From positions 277,001 through 341,000 of the forward strand of contig JAVKOQ010000019.1 of assembly GCA_031835245.1 (NCBI GenBank): 64,000 nucleotides of DNA, written 5' to 3'. Shown piece after piece: positions 57,050 through 64,000 of the stretch. Source of the stretch: Balamuthia mandrillaris. Its lineage: Eukaryota; Discosea; Longamoebia; Balamuthiidae. Both the position numbers and the translations under genes were made by a program. A model generated the notes under the pieces. The model made no database searches. It saw nothing but the letters and a program-made list of their open reading frames with translations, and was not told the origin of the DNA. Each line of letters begins with the position of its first letter. Position 1 is the first letter of the stretch.

Positions 57050-57716
57050 CGGTGAGCAGACAAACCCATGTTTATGCCCCGTCCTGGTTTGAGCATATTA
57101 CCAGGCAAGCTATAATGAGCGCTGCTGCTGGCCACCACTTGAGCATCAGAGCCACAAGCCAATTCCGTCAACTCTGGAAAGTTAAAGGATGACGGTAGTA
57201 CTTCCGTCAGTGTTGTGGATGTTTCACTCGCCTTCTTCTTCTTTGTTTTGCTCAGCTCTATTTTGGGATTCTTTGGAGGGACAAAGTCAGCGGGAAAACC
57301 GTTGTTGAAGTTGAGGGTTTGCAGCCATGCTTGCTTCAGTTGAAGGTCGATTCTAGCATCATCAGAGTCGCTCCTTCTACGCGGTTGCTCCAACGAGTCT
57401 TCCAACTCTTCACCGTAGAGCTCCAACGAGCAATGCCTCCATCAGGATAGCTGCAAAGACGAATGAAGCGAGTCCAAGGACAACCCTCACTCGCACTGCT
57501 ACTCTGGTCCTCCGCAGTTATCGTTGGGAAGTAATTTCTGGAGTTCGGTTTGAGGACGGAGCAAGGCACAGCGGTCACCCACTCAGCAATCTTGCGGCGG
57601 TTCACAATGTGTTCTTTGAGGCATTCAAGCCTTGCACCAGGTGCATGATTGCCATCAAAATGAGCCGTATCAACTGACGTTTGTATTGGATAGAAGGGAG
57701 GGACGAAGAGGGTGAG

Positions 57717-57750
<34 letters not shown>

Positions 57751-60549
57751 CGTACTATTTACACCATATATCTTACAATATTTTGGGAGTTCAATAACTG
57801 CAATATCAGGGGGATTCATGTTGTGTCTAGTACTCTGTTTGTGGGAATTGACAATCAGAAGAGAGCACAAAGAGAATAGAGAACGGAAAAACGCTAACCT
57901 CCCAGCCGTCATAGACTTGGCCCTGATTGCCAAAGGAATGCGGCTCAAAGCGCGGAAAGTTGTTTTTCAACAAATTGGCGGCTTCTGCGAAAGTCTCGTC
58001 AGAGACGAACAGTATTTTGGCCTCCGAAATGTCGATTTTGGGATATTCGGCCAGAAAAGAGAGATGAGATTGTGTGGATTGAAGGTACCTCTCCAACAAG
58101 GCAGGATTGTTTCGAAACGGATAGAGCAGGTACTTGCTGGTAAGAGCTGTGAAGTACTCCACAGGCTTTGGATCGGTGCAGAGAGACCGGACAATGGAGA
58201 GAGCAATGTCATATGCGTTCTTGGTCTCGGCGGTGAAAGGAATGTCGGCTGCCTCTTCTCCTTCCCCAAACTTAATTTGTTGCATGACATTGCGGAGATG
58301 GTCTTCCAACTGGGAGGCCGTCATGCGAACTTTTTGGCCCGAGCGGCTGATTATCTCTTTCTGATAGTTTACGATGCTCCATATTTCGCGTCTGGAACGT
58401 TCTAATGTTGCAGCATCTTCCATCAATCGGACTCTGCAATTTAGAGAGGATGAGGGAAGAGTCCTTTGTCTGTTGTGAAGTAGTGGGAGGGGAAACGAAA
58501 AAAAAGAAGGGCTTGTAGAATTGTACTAACCTAACTCCATCCTTAAATTTGGTGGTGAGACCAACGCATCCTTCTCCGGTGATGTAGGAGGTCAAGTATT
58601 GCAAGGCGTCGCTGAGGTTTCGCTCAAACTCTTCTTCAGTGCAGAACACTTCCTCTAAATTAGTGACCAACATTCTCTCGTGCGTTATCTTCTTGATTCC
58701 TTCCTGGAGCTTAGCTATCCTGTTTTCTCTTTCGGACTCAGACTCCGCTGTTTTGAGGTAAGAGGAGTTAACAAGAAAGATGTTGTTGGGTGGAAGTGAA
58801 GAAGAACAAGCGAAAGGCTCTACCTTTTCGTTCGAGTTCCATTTCAGTGATGAGTTCCTGGATAACTGGGACTAACTGTGGGTGAGCCAACCAACAGCCC
58901 TCTAAACCTCTCCCAACTTGCACTCGGAAATCTTGGGAGAACGCCTCCACAATCCTTTCCATGCTGTTCTCACTTCCGATTGTTGGTGGAACCATCGCGT
59001 TCATCCCACCAATAGGAATGGCTCCTCTTCTCTTACAAACGTCAACGATTCCCATTTGATATGCTTCCAAGTGCTCCACCACAATTCTAACAGCGAGGAG
59101 AGAGGGAGAGAGAGAGAGAGAGAGAGAGAGGGGAGGGGGAGAGAGAGGGAGAGATTAACATGGTAATTAACAAATGATAAGAAGGAGAAACAATACCTTA
59201 GGTTAGACTTGGGAGGCATAGAAAAGCGAGGTAAATTTTGATGAGCAGCTCCAATGCTGGCCATGTAGTCATGCCAGCCGCAATTAAGGCCAATAATATA
59301 GTTTCTTAAAGCGTAGAGTATCTCTTCCTTTTGATAGGCAGCGCCCACATTCTCGATGATGGCCAAACATTGAATCGTTCCAACTTTAATGTCTTGGTCG
59401 CTGGTATGCTCTCTCAATAGCTTTTCGCTGGTCTCGAAGAGTTTCGCCAGATAGAGGGCTTCTTCGAAGGTTTCAAGCTTTGGGATGTAAAAGGCCGGTG
59501 CTCGGTTCTCGTTCTTCAACGTAGACCAGTTGTGGAAGAGGTAAAGAGCAATGGTCATGAGGTGAGCTGGCATCGGATGACCATCCACCAAGAAATGGCC
59601 TTATAGCGGAACAAACAAATCTAGTGATAAGGAATAACAGGGAGATAAGAGGAGAGTATAGGAGAGAGGACGTACCATTTGGAAGGTGGAGGCCTTCGAA
59701 TCGAAGAATCATTTCAGCCATTTGCACGTCTTCCTCGGGCAACACCGTGTAACGCTTTCCCTTGGCGCTTCGGTAGTCCAACTGCCGACGGTTGGCCAAC
59801 GTGACGGCCGTTAGGCCTTCCAACAAGCTCTCTCTTGCCACGGTGGAGGAGTCCTCAAAGTCTACCATGAAGAAATGAACTCCGGACTTGAGGGCGTTGG
59901 CGATGATATTGGCTTTGGGAGGTCCCGTGATGGTGTCATGAAACCTGGCGAAGCGGGGCGGAATGTCGGCCACCTTCCAGGAGGGGTCTTCGCGGATGCC
60001 TCTGGTGTCCTCTCGGTAGCCCAACGCCACCGTGCCGTCCTTTAAGGGAACGTCCCTCAGCTGTTCTCCAGTGCGGGAGGCATCCTTGGCAGCCTCCGCC
60101 AGGCATTCCCTCTTCATTTTCCGGTGCTCCAAAAGGGAGGCCAGATTCGGGGAAAACTCCAGCGAAGCCCGGTAGAGCTCCACCGCATAGCGCAGAGCTT
60201 CGGGGCAGAGCAAGTCCAGGGAGGCGCCACCGTACCTCTGGGCGAAGGCGGCGTCCTCCTGGAGTGGGCCAACCACGCGAAGGCCCTCCACGCCAGGCAC
60301 GGGTTGGCTGTAGCGCTCCACCAGGGCGTCCACCACGGGGGCAGGCAGGTAGTCGTAGAACGCAGGGATAGGGCAGTTGCTCGCATCCCGCTGCGCCCGC
60401 TTGGTTTTTTGAGGTTGTTGTTTTACAGGGGATGAGGGGCCTGCTTTGCGTGATGGGTTGAGATCCCCCTCGCACATGGCGCTACGTGAAGGCCCTTGGG
60501 GCTGAACATTTTTCATTTCCTCCAGGCTGGGGTGTTGCAAAAGTTCCAT
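56565..60549 (-). CDS. Malate synthase - allantoicase fusion protein
   Basis: About eight exons on the minus strand, near 1,130 residues. The malate synthase A part (1-~640) has PAFYDYLPAPVVDALVERY, FHDTITGPPKANIIAN, HFFMVDFEDSSTVARESLL, NRAPAFYIPKLETFEEALYL, IIGLNCGWHDYMASIGAAHQ, GGMNAMVPP, LEGCWLAHPQLVPVI and VRLMEDAATLERSRREIW. The same exon (58433..57899) continues directly into allantoicase: AKILFVSDETFAEAANLLKN, GQVYDGWE. Two allantoicase repeats follow, with DTAHFDGNHAPGARLE, IRLCSYPDGGIAR, MLKPGRGINMGDGWETARLR and DTLHFKNNSPVAFSLEG, ending CTHALLKIYPCGGISRLRLF. Allantoicase makes ureidoglycolate plus urea; malate synthase uses the glyoxylate later released. No peroxisomal PTS1 ends the protein (..LTKRR). 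The frame shifts by one base near 57426-57441. Confidence 0.88.
57017..57047. repeat. (GA)n microsatellite in fusion gene intron
   Basis: Sense-strand CT run in the intron that splits NMG|DGWE of allantoicase repeat 2. Similar runs lie in its other introns at 57719-57747 and 59108-59155. Confidence 0.9.
57426..57441 (-). other. Apparent one-base frameshift in the allantoicase domain
   Basis: The frame reading SYPDGGIAR runs into WSSTVKSW, whereas the family's next strand (L-x-x-YGE) appears one base out of phase as LELYGEELEDS. Both frames are well conserved on their own side. No canonical GT-AG intron of usable size spans the join. Either a genuine 1-bp deletion, an assembly error in GCTCGTTGG, or an unconventional splice. 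Confidence 0.6.
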
Positions 60550-60977
60550 GGTTGCCGCGTTGGGTGGTTCCAGTGTTCCTCTTCCCGCGAAGAAAATGTT
60601 CCTTTGGCACCTTTTCCCCCTATTTATACTTACCTTTAATGGGAATAGTTTTAATGTGGTTTTCCTAAAAGAAAAACAGGAGGAAACCCTCGGAAAGTCA
60701 AAAGGGAAGAAATAAAACTCCGGTTATAACTCCTATTTCACGACTTATCTATCCGTAAGGTATTTGATTTTTAAGGTGAGTTACGGTTTTTTTTTTTTGT
60801 TGGTGCAGTTTTTTTTATTTTTTTCATTGTGACGCTTCACAAGCAAGAAGGAAACAGCAAAAAAAAAAGAGTAGCAGCTGCGTGGTGGCGGGTTGGCTGG
60901 TTTTTTTTTTTTTCAAGTAGCAAGTGGTGGTGGCGTTGGTTGCTAAGCAAAGAGGTGAGGGACTGAGGGACGAAACG
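60550..60977. promoter_or_regulatory. Shared divergent promoter of the purine-catabolism gene pair
   Basis: 428 bp between the malate synthase-allantoicase start and the allantoinase start. Visible: T11 near 60787-60800, T7 near 60809, A9 near 60860, T14 near 60900-60913, and one GATA-type site TTATCT (60745-60750). Yeast allantoin genes use GATA factors, but one copy is weak evidence. Co-regulation is inferred from head-to-head layout. Confidence 0.5.
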
Positions 60978-63226
60978 ATGGCAAGCGTAGCGGAGCAATC
61001 AAAACAAGCGGTGCAGAGCAGCCTCCAGATCTTTCGTAGCTCGAGGGTGGTGTTGGACAGCGAACTGAGACCAGCCGCTGTTATCGTAAGGTACTTTGTG
61101 GTTTCCGTCCGCGTTTTTTTTCTTCTCTCTTCTCAGTTGTGTGTCGGCCCAACATCTAATGTTTTGGCGTTCTGCAGAGATGGTGTCATCCTGAAAGTGG
61201 AGACGTTTGACTATGAGCCTTCCGGAGAAGACGGAGAAGTCCAAGTTCTTGACTTTGGCGATCTGATCCTGATGCCTGGTTTGTACTTTCCTCTGGTTTC
61301 CAAAAAAAAAAAAAGAAAAGAAAAAAAAGGAGATTAACTGGTTAATATTGAACAAACAGGTCTTGTGGACAGCCACGTTCACATAAACGAGCCCGGCAGG
61401 ACGGAGTGGGAAGGCTTTCATAGCGCCACGCGGTCGGCCGCCGCTGGCGGAGTGACCACTGTCGTGGACATGCCGTTGAATTGGTGCGTTGTTGATTCCT
61501 CTATTTATTTTCTTTTGTTCTCTCTGCTTCTCTCTCTTTCTCCTTGAGCTTTCTTTCTTCCCTTGCTTATCTGTGAGTTGGTGACTGACTTTTTCTGTTC
61601 AACTTAAACAATGGATAGTTCGCCAGTGACTACCTCTGTAGAGGCCCTTGACACCAAGCTGGACAGCACGGAAGGAAAGCTCTGGGTTGATGTTGGTTTG
61701 TTTAGTCTCATCCGCCTTGACATTTCTGTCTTTTACTGTGTTCTCCTATTTTGTCCTCGTCTATTGTGTCAGCCAACCAACTTGTTTTTGACTCCGTTTT
61801 TTCTTCTCCAGCCATGTTGGGCGGAATAGTACCCGACAACATCGACCAAATCAAACCGCTTGTTGCTCAAGGAGTTGTTGGCTTTAAGGTACTTTTTATC
61901 CCTACCCTTTTCTATCGTTGTAACGAACCGGTCACTGACGTTGGATATGTTTCCAGGCGTTCATGGTTCATTCAGGAATTGAGGAGTTTCCTCATGTGGA
62001 AGTCAATGATATTCGGCGAGCCATGCAAGAGCTGGCTGATTTAGAAGAAGAGGGTAAGCTGTTTCTTTATTAAGTTGTCAATTGTAAATTGGTCGCCTTT
62101 TAATCGTTTCTCGTTTCTCTACCTACAGGAAATGGAGTCGTATTCATGTTTCACGCAGAAGTAGAAGAGCCCATTAGCAAAGCTATGGAAATAATCAAAG
62201 CTGAGAAGAAACCTCCCCACAAATACGCAACCTTCCTCGAATCTCGGCCAAGAGAAGCTGAGAATCGAGCTATCGCTACCATCATCGAACTGTGCCGAGA
62301 ATATAGAGTTCCGTACGTATTACAAAATGAGAGAAAGAATGAGTGCAAGCACACGACTAATTTGTTAACACCGATATGTTGTGAAGTTGTCACATCGTGC
62401 ATCTTTCCTCTTCGGATGCCATCGAGATGATCCGGCAAGCAAAGAAAGAGGGTGTGCCCATCACCGCAGAGACCACGTTCAACTACCTGTACTTCAAATC
62501 GGAGGAGGTGCCCGATGGCAACACCCTCTATAAATGCTGCCCTCCTATTCGCGAAACTGACAACCGTGAATACTTGTGGTACGTTTTATTCCTAGTTTTT
62601 CTAGTGATTGTTTTCGTTGTTTTCGTTTGAGTGTTTCTCTTTTGGTCGATACTGTTTCTCATAATTATGTTCATTGCCAATTACAGGGAAGCCCTCAAAG
62701 ATGATGTCATAGAGTTAATCGTATCAGACCATTCCCCATGTACCTGCGACCTCAAGTTATTGGATAAAGGAGATTTCTTGGAGGTACACTGGCACCGTGT
62801 TTTCACCCTATTTGTATGTACACCATTTTTTTTCTAACCCTACTCATGCACAAACAAAAGGCATGGGGTGGTATTTCTTCTTTGCAACTGGGATTAAGCG
62901 TTGTATGGACAGAAGCCAAGCGGAGAGACATCCCAATCCCCCAACTGGCCAAATGGTTGTGCTATAACACATCCAAGCTAGTGAAGCTGGCCGACCAGAA
63001 GGGCAGCATCAAGCCAGGCCTCAGCGCTGACTTTTGCGTGTGGGACCCCGAACAGTCCTTCACGGTCAGCGAGGGACGGTTGCACATCAAGAACAAGAAG
63101 ACCCCCTACGACCAACAAACGCTTTACGGAGTGGTCCAGCACACTATTCTCCGCGGACAGGAGATCTATGGCAAGGGTGACTTTACCACGGATAAGCCTT
63201 TGGGCCAAGTCCTCACCGCTCAGTAG
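60978..63226 (+). CDS. Allantoinase
   Basis: About nine exons; the first are 60978..61090 and 61178..61278. The product is near 500 residues. Amidohydrolase signatures: [20 protein letters not shown] (HxH metal ligands), [20 protein letters not shown], a GVVGFKAFMVHSG segment with the carboxylatable Lys, [51 protein letters not shown] and IVSDHSPC (final Asp ligand), then [20 protein letters not shown] and [15 protein letters not shown]. These distinguish allantoinase from dihydropyrimidinase. It hydrolyses allantoin to allantoate, the substrate of the allantoicase encoded on the other side of the shared promoter. No PTS1 is seen at the C-terminus (LTAQ). The start was chosen as the first ATG in frame; upstream codons are non-ATG. 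Confidence 0.95.
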
Positions 63227-63560
63227 GCCATCTCGCGTTTTGAGGAGTGCGTGGTACCTTCCTTCGATAGATGTATGGCTACCAACCGACGACGTTTCTG
63301 TGGACCTTATCTACCGTCTGCCACCGCCACATGTATTACGAGTTTGCCCTTCCCCTTTCAGCCTGGTTTACAGCGCCCTTCTTAGAGTTCTCAGCCCGCG
63401 CAAAGTTTGCCATGTTTGCCCAGTCAAAACAATCTCTAACGCCGCCACCAGCAGTAGCTCTAACCAATACTAACCTTAACTTATTAAAATGTTCTTCTGT
63501 TCAGATTGAACTTGCTTCTTCCAACAACGAACAACAGAACAACACCAAACTATTCAATAC

Positions 63561-63610
<50 letters not shown>

Positions 63611-63746
63611 TCTCACAAAAGAGACAAACAACAAGCAGAGTTTTGGAGTTTTATGCGTCAAAAAATAGGTTTAAAGCGAGCAAGGAAAGGCGCTGAAGGT
63701 TGAGCAGAAGGAAAGAGCCATCGTCCTCATGGAAGTGGCATTGGCT
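63227..63746. other. Convergent intergenic region with (CT)n
   Basis: 520 bp between the stops of allantoinase and the ELO-like gene. A (CT) run spans 63563-63615. ORFs crossing it are short and give poly-Ser/Leu from the repeat. No gene seen. Confidence 0.5.
63563..63615. repeat. (CT)n microsatellite
   Basis: Dinucleotide run of about 25 repeats with a terminal CCTCTCTC variation, in the 3' intergenic region. Confidence 0.9.
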
Positions 63747-64000
63747 TTATTCCTCCTTTTTGGTTCTGGAGGCCTGGCCGGGCTTGCCAGCGGCGGTGGT
63801 GGGTCTCTTTTCGGCGGCGCCGAACCTCTTCAGGTAGAAGCTCAAGAACAGGTAGAAATAGCTGCCATAGAGAGCAACGGAGGAGAGGATGACAATTTGG
63901 TGGACGTAAGGACCACCTCCTTGAAGAGGGCAGGGCAAGCCGGACAGGTAGAAGTAAGCCCAGGCGCCAGAGGTGAACAGGCCGACCACCATTTGGGAGA
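63747..64000 (-). CDS. ELO-type fatty acid elongase, C-terminal part (truncated by window edge)
   Basis: The minus-strand frame is open from the window end to a stop at 63747; 84 residues are visible. It reads SQMVVGLFTSGAWAYFYLSG, LPCPLQGGGPYVHQIVILSS and VALYGSYFYLFLSFYLKRFG, then a Lys/Ala-rich tail (KKEE end). Membrane segments separated by a loop and the YxSYFxLFxxFYxKRF ending are typical of ELO elongases, which use malonyl-CoA to extend acyl-CoA in the ER; the C-terminal KKEE-like lysines could act in ER retention. The HxxHH catalytic motif lies outside the window, so the family call is moderate. Confidence 0.65.
   Translation of the reverse strand, partial: SQMVVGLFTSGAWAYFYLSGLPCPLQGGGPYVHQIVILSSVALYGSYFYLFLSFYLKRFGAAEKRPTTAAGKPGQASRTKKEE

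Noticed and set aside
1-64000. tRNA, rRNA, transposon or viral insertions
   Set aside because: I looked for transposase or reverse transcriptase motifs, terminal repeats and tRNA-like clover leaves on both strands and saw nothing I could support by eye; small ncRNAs cannot be excluded.

Overview
This is nuclear DNA from an intron-rich, unicellular-type eukaryote. Nearly every gene is split by short GT-AG introns (about 40 to 350 bp), genes are packed 50 to 1000 bp apart on both strands, and products carry long Ser, Gln, Pro or Glu low-complexity tracts. The mix of genes (Rho and Rab GTPases, a Hippo/MST kinase, phytochelatin synthase, a Lines homologue, peroxide- and plant-like catabolic enzymes) fits an amoebozoan of the Acanthamoeba/Balamuthia type. 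That placement is an inference; no organism marker is present.

Layout. 0.4-5.7 kb: Rho GTPase, a pterin dehydratase-tail protein, an ADCK1-like mitochondrial kinase and a small orphan protein. 6-9.5 kb: phytochelatin synthase and a Pro-rich protein. 9.5-20 kb: F-box/WD40 protein, RWD-metallopeptidase fusion, PH-PAS protein, alpha/beta hydrolase. 20-31 kb: Mpo1-like protein, Lines homologue, aspartyl-tRNA synthetase, a mitochondrial protein of unknown function, and mitochondrial isocitrate dehydrogenase. 31.6-35.6 kb: a Kelch-CRIB-Hippo kinase fusion. 35.8-54.3 kb: Rab7 and a giant HECT E3 ligase (about 17 kb gene) carrying ZZ fingers and RNA polymerase II CTD-like heptads. 54.7-64 kb: ACOT9-type thioesterase, a malate synthase-allantoicase fusion, allantoinase (divergent from the fusion), and the 3' end of an ELO-type elongase.

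How the genes relate. The strongest functional group is at the right end. Allantoinase makes allantoate, allantoicase cuts it to ureidoglycolate and urea, and the glyoxylate released downstream is the substrate of malate synthase. Here the last two activities are on one polypeptide, and the allantoinase gene shares its promoter region. The second theme is signalling: a Rho GTPase at one end, and at 31.6 kb a Hippo-type kinase with an apparent Rho-binding CRIB motif, a Kelch propeller and an array of FSTMVV motifs resembling the phospho-TM sites that recruit MOB1 in animal MST kinases. A separate 84-residue protein at 5.4 kb looks like the tail of that kinase on its own.

Many introns contain long microsatellites (TTC, CT, CTTGTT, CTCTCTG, CCTCTC units). 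With one exception they are pyrimidine-rich on the sense strand whichever strand the gene lies on. Exon joins given here were deduced by eye from reading frame, splice-site dinucleotides and protein-family continuity; no transcript data were available.
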